Positions 51,364-60,146 of a stretch of DNA of 64,000 bases are shown here, piece after piece (position 1 is the first letter of the stretch; every line of letters starts with the position of its first letter). The notes beneath the pieces were generated by a model that saw nothing but the letters and a program-made list of their open reading frames with translations, had not been told where the DNA came from and searched no databases. The stretch covers positions 1 to 64,000 of the forward strand of contig JAHDIK010000014.1 of the NCBI GenBank assembly GCA_020630795.1. Direction: 5' to 3'. The DNA is from Colwellia sp. (GTDB lineage Bacteria > Pseudomonadota > Gammaproteobacteria > Enterobacterales > Alteromonadaceae). The position numbers were made by a program, and so were the translations under genes.

Positions 51364-54078
51364 ATGAATACAGACATTATTTTTACAGACAAAACAAACG
51401 CACCGTCATCCGTTGAGCAAAAAACAACGTGTCCATATTGTGGTGTAGGTTGTGGTGTTACTGCAACGGTAGAAAATAACACTATTGTTTCAGTTAAAGG
51501 TGATGTTGAACATCCATCTAACCTTGGTCGACTCTGTGTTAAAGGGTCATCATTAAGTGAAACTGTATCAACCGAAGGGCGAGTATTGGCTCCTCGTGTA
51601 CACGGTAAAGAGGTAAGTTGGGATGAAGCTACCAGTAAAGTAGCTGAGCATTTTTCAAAAACGATAAAAGAGCATGGGCCTGATTCTGTTGCATTTTATT
51701 TGTCTGGGCAGTTACTAACGGAAGACTATTATGTAGCGAATAAACTTATGAAAGGGTTTATTGGGTCGGGTAACGTAGATACTAACTCTCGTTTATGTAT
51801 GGCGTCTGCAAGTACCGCTCATAAAAGAGCGTTTGGTGAAGACGTTGTTCCTGGTTGTTATGAAGACTTTGACCATGCCGATGTGATATTTATGGTAGGT
51901 TCTAATGCCGCATACGCACATCCAATTATTTATCAACGTATTGTAAAAGCGAAAGAAAATAACCCTAATTTAAAAGTTGTTGTGTTGGATCCTCGTGAAA
52001 CCGCAACAACAAAAGATGCAGATTTACATATTCAATTGAAGCCAGGAACCGACGGTTATTATTACAATGGCTTACTAAGCTTTTTAGAAAACAACGATCT
52101 TATAAATCAGACATACGTAGCAGATCACTGTTTAGGCTTTGAAGATGCTTTAAAAACAGCTCAAGCTCAAGTTGCAACGGTTGAAGCAGCAGCAATGGCG
52201 TGTGATGTGTCTCCTGAAGATTTGTTAGCGAGTTATGAGCTGTTTGGGCGAAACAGCAAAGTTATCACTGTGTTTTCACAAGGCATAAACCAATCTTCAA
52301 GTGGCGTGGACAAAGGTAACGCCATATTAAACTGTCATTTAGCTACAGGTAAAATAGGCTATGAAGGGGCCGGGCCATTTTCGATCACCGGACAGCCGAA
52401 TGCGATGGGAGGTCGTGAAGTTGGAGGTTTAGCATCTCAAATAGCAGCTCATTTGCACTTTGAAGATCCAGCTGAAATAGATTTAGTTAAACGCTTTTGG
52501 AATGCGCCAAATATGGCTCAAAAGCAAGGTTTAAAAGCCGTAGACATGTTTAATGCTATAGACAGTGGAAAAATTAAAGCGGTTTGGATAATGGCTACTA
52601 ACCCTGTAGTAAGTATGCCAGATGCTGATTTTGTGAAGCAGGCATTAGAAAAATGCCCGATGGTTGTGGTGAGTGAATGTTACGAAAATGCAGACACACT
52701 CGCATGTGCAGACGTTGTGTTACCTGCAACTACATGGGGTGAAAAACAAGGTTCAGTGACTAACTCACAACGAACGATATCTATTCAAGTTCCTATGTTA
52801 AAAGCACCTGGTAGTGCTAAAAATGATTGGGATATTATCAGCACTGTCGCCAGAAAAATGGGCTTTGACGAAGCTTTTAACTACCAACATCCGCATGAAA
52901 TATTTATTGAACATGCTCAACTCTCTGGGTTTGAAAACATATCGATAGAAGAGAGTGTTAATAGAAGTCCAGACGATACTCGAATACATAGAGCATTTGA
53001 TATTTCTGGATTAGTTGATTTATCTTTCGAAGAATATCATCAGTTTACGCCAATTCAATGGCCAATTAATGTAGCAACACCAAATGGTGTTAAGCGATTA
53101 TTTAGCCAAGGTGGTTTCGCAACCAAAACGGGTAAAGCTAACCTTATTCCTATATTGGCTAAGTTACCCAAAATAGCACCAACTGAACATCAAGTTATTT
53201 TGAATACGGGTAGGGCGCGAGATCAGTGGCATACCATGACAAGAACGGGTCGAGTGCCCAAGTTAATGACACACTTGTCTGAACCTTATATCGAAATTCA
53301 CCCTACAGATGCAGAGCGTTTTAAGTTAGCTGATAAGCAGTTGGCGCAAGTGAATAACCGCGGAGCATCGCTATTTGGTCGTGTTACCGTTAGTGAAAAA
53401 CAGCGCATCGGCGAAGTGTTTGTACCTATTCATTGGAATGATAGCTTTTCTGCATCGGCAAGAGTGTCGGCGTTAGTTAATCCAATTACTGATGATTTAT
53501 GTGGTCAGCCCGAATTTAAGCACAGCCCTGTAACCTTAGCGCCTTTCAATGCTTTATGGTCTGGTTATTTGGTGTCGGTCGATTCGAAAGCAATGACGAC
53601 CGCATATTGGACAAAATCGACTATTGCTAGCGGTGTAAAATACCAATTGGCAGATCAAACCGCTATTCCAGATAATCAAGAATTTATTCAATCAATGTAT
53701 CCAGATATTAACGATTGGGTTGTTCTTAAAGATGACAAAAGCGAAACGCTACGCGTAGCAGGGTTTTTAGATAACGTTCTGGTTTGTTTTTTTGTCGCAA
53801 GTACTGATTTGAGTCAGCAATACAGCACACAGTACATTGAAAGCCAATTCGGGAAAATTCACAAAAAAGGGAATCGATTTAAGCTATTGGCAGCCTTAGA
53901 TTCAGACCGCTCTTTCGACGTGGGCGCTATTGTGTGTTCATGTTTTCAAGTAGGTGAGAAAACGATTAAACAAGCTATTGAGTCAGGTGAATGTAAATCA
54001 GCGGAAGATTTGGGACGTAAATTAAAGTGTGGAACCAATTGTGGATCATGTATTCCTGAACTTAAATCGATGTTTTAA
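51364..54078 (+). CDS. nasA: Assimilatory nitrate reductase catalytic subunit
   Basis: A 904-residue cytoplasmic molybdopterin-guanine-dinucleotide enzyme that reduces nitrate to nitrite for assimilation. The [4Fe-4S] cysteines are Cys23, 26, 30 and 58. The molybdenum ligand Cys145 is in NSRLCMASAST. The C-terminus carries a BFD-like [2Fe-2S] domain (CSCFQVGEKTIKQAI and KCGTNCGSC with Cys889, 893 and 896). No nitrite reductase, nitrate transporter or NasT gene is in this window, so the pathway is split. Its stop overlaps the convergent CBS gene by 4 bp. Confidence 0.95.
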   Translation: MNTDIIFTDKTNAPSSVEQKTTCPYCGVGCGVTATVENNTIVSVKGDVEHPSNLGRLCVKGSSLSETVSTEGRVLAPRVHGKEVSWDEATSKVAEHFSKTIKEHGPDSVAFYLSGQLLTEDYYVANKLMKGFIGSGNVDTNSRLCMASASTAHKRAFGEDVVPGCYEDFDHADVIFMVGSNAAYAHPIIYQRIVKAKENNPNLKVVVLDPRETATTKDADLHIQLKPGTDGYYYNGLLSFLENNDLINQTYVADHCLGFEDALKTAQAQVATVEAAAMACDVSPEDLLASYELFGRNSKVITVFSQGINQSSSGVDKGNAILNCHLATGKIGYEGAGPFSITGQPNAMGGREVGGLASQIAAHLHFEDPAEIDLVKRFWNAPNMAQKQGLKAVDMFNAIDSGKIKAVWIMATNPVVSMPDADFVKQALEKCPMVVVSECYENADTLACADVVLPATTWGEKQGSVTNSQRTISIQVPMLKAPGSAKNDWDIISTVARKMGFDEAFNYQHPHEIFIEHAQLSGFENISIEESVNRSPDDTRIHRAFDISGLVDLSFEEYHQFTPIQWPINVATPNGVKRLFSQGGFATKTGKANLIPILAKLPKIAPTEHQVILNTGRARDQWHTMTRTGRVPKLMTHLSEPYIEIHPTDAERFKLADKQLAQVNNRGASLFGRVTVSEKQRIGEVFVPIHWNDSFSASARVSALVNPITDDLCGQPEFKHSPVTLAPFNALWSGYLVSVDSKAMTTAYWTKSTIASGVKYQLADQTAIPDNQEFIQSMYPDINDWVVLKDDKSETLRVAGFLDNVLVCFFVASTDLSQQYSTQYIESQFGKIHKKGNRFKLLAALDSDRSFDVGAIVCSCFQVGEKTIKQAIESGECKSAEDLGRKLKCGTNCGSCIPELKSMF

Positions 54079-54509
54079 CGTTCTGAATGCTTCAGCTTTT
54101 CTTTATATTGTAAGGCGAGAATTTTAATAATATCTCGCCAAGTAATAATACCTATGGGATGAAAGTCGTTGTTCACAATAGGTAAGCATGAAATATGATT
54201 ATCGTGAAACAGTAGGGCAGCCTCGTTAAGCGAGGTGCTTGCCTTTGCGGTAATTAAGTTACGCTCCATAATTAAATGCACTTTTTTATAAAGTAACATA
54301 GTGTCTTTTGCTGATTCTTTATTTGTGCCAATGGTAGGGCTTAGGTGTTTGTATACGTCTCTGTCTGTGATTATACCGACCAGCTCTTTGTTGTGAGTAA
54401 CTAAAATGTGATGGATGTTGGTACTGTCGAATATCGATTTAGCTTTCGCAAGATCGTCGTCAAGCTCCATCGTAATTAAACGACGCGACATTACATTACT
54501 AACACTCAT
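54075..54509 (-). CDS. Tandem CBS-domain protein
   Basis: A 144-residue protein made of one CBS pair (about 8-60 and 75-130), a regulatory module that binds adenine nucleotides. VGIITDRDVYKHLSP and PIGIITWRDIIKIL are the signature ends of the two repeats. No catalytic domain is fused. GGAG precedes the ATG. It overlaps the end of nasA convergently by 4 bp. Function unknown; it may sense energy state for a partner protein. Confidence 0.87.
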   Translation of the reverse strand: MSVSNVMSRRLITMELDDDLAKAKSIFDSTNIHHILVTHNKELVGIITDRDVYKHLSPTIGTNKESAKDTMLLYKKVHLIMERNLITAKASTSLNEAALLFHDNHISCLPIVNNDFHPIGIITWRDIIKILALQYKEKLKHSER

Positions 54510-54565
54510 ACAGTCTCCAGATCTTTAAAAAATTTTGGACTAATTATCACTATATTTTCGTTAAC

Positions 54566-54603
54566 ATACGCTTTTATAGCGAGTATTTATAGTAAAAGCG
54601 TAT
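54566..54603. promoter_or_regulatory. 11-bp inverted repeat between divergent CBS and DUF2750-like genes
   Basis: ATACGCTTTTA (54566-54576) and TAAAAGCGTAT (54593-54603) are perfect inverted copies with a 16-bp spacer. The position in a divergent promoter region suggests an operator rather than a terminator; no T-run follows. Confidence 0.45.
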
Positions 54604-54612
54604 TTGATTTTG

Positions 54613-54626
54613 CTGATCTATATCAG
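54613..54626. promoter_or_regulatory. FNR-like dyad between divergent CBS and DUF2750-like genes
   Basis: CTGATCTATATCAG is a near-perfect dyad with the FNR half-sites (TTGAT/ATCAA) matching at 4 of 5 bases each and the correct N4 spacer. It is about 100 bp from both divergent starts. Confidence 0.4.
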
Positions 54627-54723
54627 TCAAACGACAAATTTTTAGCTTTTAATAATTTGGTCATATTTAATTGTTAAATTTAGCCTTATAATGCTATTAA
54701 CTACAATTTAGACGAGATTAATC

Positions 54724-55083
54724 ATGTCTGTTCAAGAAAATATCATTAACGAGTTTATGGCTGAAGTAAAAACGTCACAAACATTATGGGCGTTGCAAGA
54801 ACCAGAAACTGAAGACTGGGTTGTTCTTGACTCAATTAACTTTGAAAATACTGAAGTTATGCCGCTTTGGTCAAGCGAAGCGCTTGCAAAAGTTCATTGT
54901 GTTGATGAATGGTCTGACTATATTCCTTGCAAAATCTCTGTGGCAGAATGGATGGAGTTTTGGATTGAAGACCTTAACGAAGACGGTATTATTGTTGGTG
55001 TTAACTGGGTTGAAGAAGAATGCGTTGAAATTGAACTGTCAGAATTTACGCAGAATTTATCTGAAGTTGAACAATACAAGTAA
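54724..55083 (+). CDS. DUF2750-like small acidic protein
   Basis: A 119-residue acidic soluble protein. The pattern ALQEPETEDWVVLDS, VMPLWSSEALAKVHCVDEWSDYIPCKISVAEWMEFWIEDLNEDGIIVGVNW resembles DUF2750, a small family of unknown function; I give that from memory. It has many Trp and acidic residues and no membrane segment. It lies 146 bp before pstC on the same strand, but pstC has its own Pho promoter. Confidence 0.72.
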   Translation: MSVQENIINEFMAEVKTSQTLWALQEPETEDWVVLDSINFENTEVMPLWSSEALAKVHCVDEWSDYIPCKISVAEWMEFWIEDLNEDGIIVGVNWVEEECVEIELSEFTQNLSEVEQYK

Positions 55084-55142
55084 TAGTTAAGTTACTGTTC
55101 TATAAGTTTTTTACATGGTTATGTACTATTGAGAGCATAACC

Positions 55143-55188
55143 TTGTCATATTGTTTGTCACAAAACTGTAATATTTCTATCATATAAT
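55143..55188 (+). promoter_or_regulatory. pstC promoter with Pho box and perfect -10
   Basis: TTGTCAC-AAAA-CTGTAAT (55155-55172) is a PhoB site. A perfect TATAAT (55183-55188) starts exactly 10 bp after it. An extra TTGTCAT half-site lies at 55143-55149. The geometry is the same as at pstS. Confidence 0.88.
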
Positions 55189-55229
55189 TGAGCCTGTTAT
55201 TAAAATTATAGTAGATAAAGGCAGATTTA

Positions 55230-57449
55230 GTGACTCTCGCATTTAAATCAACAGGCTCTCGTCAGCTTAAAAATTCTTTAGCGAAGTGGTTAATTACACT
55301 CGGTGGTATCAGTGTATTATTCACATTAGTGCTAATTTTTATGTACCTACTTTACGTAATTAAACCCGTTTTTGATTCCGCTAAAGTAGAGCCACTCTCT
55401 CAAATTACTTTGAGTTCAACCAACACCTCATTAAGTACCGGTGTTGATGAATTGAAAGAAGTAGCATACCAAATTGACAATGAAGGTCTTGCGACCTTTT
55501 ATCGTTTAAAAGCTACAGACCAACATTCAGTAGGTAGTGTGTTATTAACGCAACGCTTAATTTCTGAAGGTGCCCAATTAACGCATTCGGTTAATGCTGG
55601 TTTAGACTTATTGTTGTTAATCGATAGTAATAACAATAACACGCTAGTATCTCCAGATTTTAAGGCAACTTACACAGCAGATTCTCGCGAAATTGTTGCG
55701 AAAATTGAATATCCGTTGGGTGAAGAGTCATTAATCATCGATGAAAACGAAGCAACCATTAAAAAAGTTGCTTTTGGTATGGATACTGAAAAAGCAGTAT
55801 TTGTAGCAAGTACTGCAGATGGTCGTTTAATAAAAACGTCTTTTATTGCGGATGATGATTTTACGTATGACCCTGCGTATGAAGTAAACTTCCAAGAAAT
55901 AGAGTTTTATTCAAAAACTGTAGACGACATTTTAGTGACACCAGATTTGTCTTTAGCGTTTGTGAAAAGTGGAAATACTGTTTCTGTTTTTGAGCTAGAC
56001 GATGAAGATAATGTACCGTTAAAAACCGTTATAAAGCCTAAAACAACAATTACTTCTTTAGCGTTATTATCGGGCAGTAGCTCTATTTTAATTGGTGACG
56101 ACAAAGGTGTAATTAGCCAATGGTTTGAAGTTGCTGCTGAAGGTAATCGTGACTTCCAAGAAATTAGAACGTTCTCTAATGAGACTGGCGAAGCTATCAA
56201 GCATATTTACACAGAGCAGTTTCGTAAGAGTTTCTATACAGTTACAGAAACTGGCGTAGTTGATATTTTCTATACAACGAGTGAAGCTGAGCTGTGGAGC
56301 GGTAAAATGCTCACTAAAGCACCTGATGCTTTTGCTATTTCACCTCGTGCTGACGCTATCATCACTATTTTAGATGATTCGCTAGTACTTACGGCTGTTC
56401 ATAATGAACACCCAGAAGTGACATGGTCTGCTTTATGGAATGAAGTATGGTATGAAGGATATCAAGAACCTGATTATATTTGGCAATCAACGTCGGGAAC
56501 TGACGACTTCGAAGCTAAATTCTCATTAGTGCCTATTTCTTTCGGTACAATTAAAGCTGCTTTTTATGCAATGTTGTTTGCTGTGCCAATCGCAATAACA
56601 GCAGCAATATACACAGCATACTTTATGACTCCGGGTTTACGTAAAAAAGTTAAACCTACTATTGAGTTAATGGAAGCGTTACCAACAGTAATTTTAGGTT
56701 TCTTAGCTGGTTTATGGTTAGCGCCAATCGTTGAAATATACTTGCCTGCTATTTTCTTATTAGTTCTATTTTTACCGTTATCAACATTGATAGCAGCGTT
56801 TGCTTGGTACAACTTACCTAAAGAAATTAAAGTCAAAATACCTGAAACATTAGCGCCAATTATTTTAATACCAGTATTGTTAGTATCGCTTTATTTTGCT
56901 TTTGCATTGTCACCAGTGGTTGAAGCGTCATTATTTGGTGGTGATGTACGTCAATTTATTACTAATGAGTTAGGTATTAACTTTGACCAACGTAATGCTT
57001 TGGTTGTTGGTATAGCGATGGGGTTTGCCGTTATTCCTACTATTTTCTCAATGGCAGAAGATGCAATTTTCAGTGTACCTCGTCATTTAACAAGTGGCTC
57101 ATTAGCACTAGGTGCAACACAGTGGCAAACACTGATTAAAGTTGTACTGTTAACAGCAAGTCCAGGTATTTTCTCTGCACTAATGATGGGCTTAGGTCGT
57201 GCCGTAGGTGAAACAATGATTGTACTTATGGCAACGGGTAATACGCCTATTCTTGATTGGAGTATCTTCCAAGGTATGAGAACGCTTGCTGCAAACATCG
57301 CTGTAGAGATGCCTGAGTCAGAAGTGGGTAGTTCACACTATAGAATCTTATTTTTAGCCGCATTTGTTTTATTCGTATTTACGTTTGTATTCAATACACT
57401 TGCAGAGTTTGTTCGTCAACGCTTACGCGAAAAGTACAGCTCGTTGTAG
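55230..57449 (+). CDS. pstC: Phosphate ABC transporter permease PstC, large form
   Basis: A 739-residue inner-membrane permease of the Pst transporter. The N-terminal helix (about 23-45) is followed by a periplasmic domain of about 380 residues, not present in E. coli PstC (319 residues), with beta-propeller-like repeats (VFVASTADGRLIKT, SILIGDDKGVISQW). The C-terminal 300 residues are the normal permease with helices and the EAA loop region (SLALGATQWQTLIKVVLLTASPGI). GTG start with AAAGG upstream. It is the first gene of pstC-pstA-pstB-phoU. Confidence 0.92.
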   Translation: MTLAFKSTGSRQLKNSLAKWLITLGGISVLFTLVLIFMYLLYVIKPVFDSAKVEPLSQITLSSTNTSLSTGVDELKEVAYQIDNEGLATFYRLKATDQHSVGSVLLTQRLISEGAQLTHSVNAGLDLLLLIDSNNNNTLVSPDFKATYTADSREIVAKIEYPLGEESLIIDENEATIKKVAFGMDTEKAVFVASTADGRLIKTSFIADDDFTYDPAYEVNFQEIEFYSKTVDDILVTPDLSLAFVKSGNTVSVFELDDEDNVPLKTVIKPKTTITSLALLSGSSSILIGDDKGVISQWFEVAAEGNRDFQEIRTFSNETGEAIKHIYTEQFRKSFYTVTETGVVDIFYTTSEAELWSGKMLTKAPDAFAISPRADAIITILDDSLVLTAVHNEHPEVTWSALWNEVWYEGYQEPDYIWQSTSGTDDFEAKFSLVPISFGTIKAAFYAMLFAVPIAITAAIYTAYFMTPGLRKKVKPTIELMEALPTVILGFLAGLWLAPIVEIYLPAIFLLVLFLPLSTLIAAFAWYNLPKEIKVKIPETLAPIILIPVLLVSLYFAFALSPVVEASLFGGDVRQFITNELGINFDQRNALVVGIAMGFAVIPTIFSMAEDAIFSVPRHLTSGSLALGATQWQTLIKVVLLTASPGIFSALMMGLGRAVGETMIVLMATGNTPILDWSIFQGMRTLAANIAVEMPESEVGSSHYRILFLAAFVLFVFTFVFNTLAEFVRQRLREKYSSL

Positions 57450-57469
57450 TCGCAGGTTATTAGGTAAAT

Positions 57470-59140
57470 ATGATGAAAAATAGTAATAAAGAGCAAAAAA
57501 ACATGAATAAATGGTTTAGTTCAGGTTCTCCTTGGATTTGGTTATCTGCCGGTGGTGTAAGCATCAGCTTAATATCGGTGTTAGGCTTATTATGGTTAAT
57601 CGCATCTAAAGGTTTATCTTACTTTTGGCCTGCTGAAATCCATGAATTTAAATCGATTGATCAACACGGTAAACACACAACTGTTATTGGTGAAATATAC
57701 GATAGAGAATTTATACCTGCGTCTCAATTAGCGCATACTTCTATCGTATTAGATCCAACCCAAGAAACTGTTGAGCGTTTACTTGTAAAAACAGGTAACC
57801 GTGAATTAGTAAGCTTAGACTTTAGATGGATATTAGTTCCTCAAATTCAGTCTACGTCAACGCCGGAAGAACTTGCTGTAATTGAACGAAGAACTAACGG
57901 TAACTTTTATGGTTATATCGACTCTGTAGTGCTTGATGGTAAAGAAGTTGAAAAGTCTAAACTGCCTGAATTGCTAACGCGTGTTGATAATTTTCAAGAA
58001 GAAATAGATCAATTACAAACCACTGATATTGGTGCAATTAACTATCAGTTAGAGCGTTTACGTTTAAAAGAGCGTAAATATAAGCTTGATAACCAATTAA
58101 CAGAGGCTAGAAAGCAAGAATTAGCGTCTAAAACTCAAGCACTTAAAGATGAATATACAACACTAGAAAGTGAGCTAATGGCATTGCGTGACGAAGTAGC
58201 ACGTGACCATATTGTAGTAAGAGCAATGGATGGGCAAAAAGTTACCATTAATTTTGAGCATATCTTAAACATTACTTATAACAACAAACTTGGCCTTTTT
58301 GAAAAGGTTGGCACATTTTTAAGTCAAATTGGTGGTTTCTTAATTGACGATCCGCGTGAAGCGAATACCGAAGGTGGTGTTTTCCCAGCGATATTCGGAA
58401 CCGTATTGATGGTATTGCTGATGACAGTAATTGTTTCGCCATTTGGTGTGGTTGCTGCAATATACTTGCATGAGTACGCCGGTAAAAATGCACTGACTAA
58501 GTTGTTGAGAATAGCAGTAATTAACTTAGCGGGTGTACCTTCAATCGTATACGGCGTATTTGGCTTAGGCTTCTTCGTTTATATGGTAGGTGGCAGTTTA
58601 GACCAATTGTTCTATCCTGAAACATTACCTAGCCCTACATTTGGTACGCCAGGTGTTATGTGGTCGGCGATAACGTTAGCGATACTAACGCTACCAGTAG
58701 TGATTGTATCTACAGAAGAAGGTTTAGCACGTATTCCATCTGCAATGAGACACGGTAGTTTAGCGTTAGGTGCAACAAAAGCTGAAACCTTATGGCGTAT
58801 TATTTTACCAATCGCAAGTCCTGCAATTATGACAGGTATTATTTTAGCGATTGCACGTGCAGCTGGTGAGGTTGCTCCGTTAATGTTAGTTGGTGTTGTT
58901 AAAATGGCGCCTAACTTACCGCTTGATGGTAACTTCCCGTTCTTGCACTTAGATAGAAAGTTTATGCATTTAGGTTTCCATATCTACGACGTTGGCTTCC
59001 AAAGCCCGAACGTTGAAGCTGCAAGACCACTTGTATACGCAACAGCATTATTGTTAGTAATGATTATCATAAGCTTGAATATGACTGCGGTTTCTATTCG
59101 TAACCGTTTACGTGAAAAGTACAGAATGCTTGAACACTAG
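57470..59140 (+). CDS. pstA: Phosphate ABC transporter permease PstA, large form
   Basis: A 556-residue permease partner of PstC, again with an extra region: after an N-terminal helix (about 23-45) there is a periplasmic stretch with a coiled coil (about 160-245) before the standard permease domain (about 300-550, with HGSLALGATKAETLWRIILPIASPAI). E. coli PstA has about 296 residues. The start is uncertain: ATGs at 57470, 57473 and codon 12 are in frame. It follows pstC by 20 bp. Confidence 0.9.
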   Translation: MMKNSNKEQKNMNKWFSSGSPWIWLSAGGVSISLISVLGLLWLIASKGLSYFWPAEIHEFKSIDQHGKHTTVIGEIYDREFIPASQLAHTSIVLDPTQETVERLLVKTGNRELVSLDFRWILVPQIQSTSTPEELAVIERRTNGNFYGYIDSVVLDGKEVEKSKLPELLTRVDNFQEEIDQLQTTDIGAINYQLERLRLKERKYKLDNQLTEARKQELASKTQALKDEYTTLESELMALRDEVARDHIVVRAMDGQKVTINFEHILNITYNNKLGLFEKVGTFLSQIGGFLIDDPREANTEGGVFPAIFGTVLMVLLMTVIVSPFGVVAAIYLHEYAGKNALTKLLRIAVINLAGVPSIVYGVFGLGFFVYMVGGSLDQLFYPETLPSPTFGTPGVMWSAITLAILTLPVVIVSTEEGLARIPSAMRHGSLALGATKAETLWRIILPIASPAIMTGIILAIARAAGEVAPLMLVGVVKMAPNLPLDGNFPFLHLDRKFMHLGFHIYDVGFQSPNVEAARPLVYATALLLVMIIISLNMTAVSIRNRLREKYRMLEH

Positions 59141-59183
59141 TCGATACATTATTAACTGAATTACATTTTTTAAATTGAACAAA

Positions 59184-59201
59184 TGGAGGAGAAATCCTCC
59201 A
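59184..59201 (+). other. GGAGGA hairpin upstream of pstB
   Basis: TGGAGGA-GAAA-TCCTCCA is a 7-bp stem with a GAAA tetraloop, 17 bp before the pstB start. The left arm is a perfect Shine-Dalgarno sequence that is both paired and too far from the ATG. It may stabilise or punctuate the pst mRNA. Confidence 0.45.
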
Positions 59202-59217
59202 ATAATGAGAGAAAACT

Positions 59218-60042
59218 ATGATCTCTGTAACACCAACAGCCTTAGCTGACAGCGCGAACAAAATTGACTTATCGAACCTATCTCCTGAGCAGGTAGCACT
59301 AAGCATCGATAACCTAAATTTATACTATGGTGAAAAACAAGCGCTACAAAATATTTCAATGGCTATTCCAAAAGGCCAAGTAACAGCATTCATCGGACCA
59401 AGTGGTTGTGGTAAATCAACATTATTACGTTGTATTAACCGTATGAATGATTTAGTAGATATTTGTAAAATTACAGGTGAAATAAATCTTCACGGTGAAA
59501 ATATTTACGGTAAACACGTTGATGTTGCTGAACTTCGTCGTAAAGTTGGTATGGTGTTTCAACGTCCAAACCCATTCCCTAAAAGCATTTACGAAAACGT
59601 AGTTTACGGATTACGTATTAAAGGCGAAAACAATCGCCGAGTTTTAGATGAAGCGGTTGAAAAGTCGTTAAAAAGTGCAGCTTTATGGAACGAAGTAAAA
59701 GACCGATTACACGAAAGCGCATTAGGGCTTTCTGGTGGTCAGCAACAACGTTTAGTTATTGCTCGTGCAATTGCGATACAACCTGAAGTGTTATTACTTG
59801 ATGAACCTACATCAGCACTAGATCCTATTTCTACGTTAACAATCGAAGAGTTAATTAACGACTTAAAAGAGCAGTTTACCGTAGTAATAGTAACGCACAA
59901 CATGCAACAAGCAGCACGTGTTTCAGATCAAACAGCATTTATGTACATGGGTGATTTAATCGAATACGCTGATACAAACACTTTATTTACTACACCTGCT
60001 AAAAAGAAAACGGAAGATTACATTACAGGCCGTTACGGTTAA
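59218..60042 (+). CDS. pstB: Phosphate ABC transporter ATPase PstB
   Basis: A 274-residue ATPase of the Pst transporter. Walker [10 protein letters not shown] is at 60-68, signature LSGGQQQR, Walker [13 protein letters not shown], and [16 protein letters not shown] contains the switch His. The end ITGRYG is the family terminus. The N-terminal 30 residues before [11 protein letters not shown] are a little longer than usual. It powers PstCA and, with PhoU, signals phosphate status to PhoR. Confidence 0.97.
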   Translation: MISVTPTALADSANKIDLSNLSPEQVALSIDNLNLYYGEKQALQNISMAIPKGQVTAFIGPSGCGKSTLLRCINRMNDLVDICKITGEINLHGENIYGKHVDVAELRRKVGMVFQRPNPFPKSIYENVVYGLRIKGENNRRVLDEAVEKSLKSAALWNEVKDRLHESALGLSGGQQQRLVIARAIAIQPEVLLLDEPTSALDPISTLTIEELINDLKEQFTVVIVTHNMQQAARVSDQTAFMYMGDLIEYADTNTLFTTPAKKKTEDYITGRYG

Positions 60043-60097
60043 TAAGAAAATCGTCTATTCTTATAAGTATGCAGAGCTAAATTGTTGATATAAGCAG

Positions 60098-60109
60098 GTT
60101 GTATCAATA
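60098..60109. repeat. Recurrent 12-mer GTTGTATCAATA upstream of phoU
   Basis: Third exact copy of the 12-mer also found at 10251-10262 and 12612-12623. It is 38 bp before the phoU start, inside the pstB-phoU gap. Confidence 0.4.
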
Positions 60110-60146
60110 AGTAATAAATAAGTACGTCACATTAATAGGTAAAAAA

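Noticed and set aside
54821..55090. 89-codon frame overlapping the DUF2750-like gene
   Set aside because: It is an out-of-frame shadow; the other frame has a proper start and family-like pattern.
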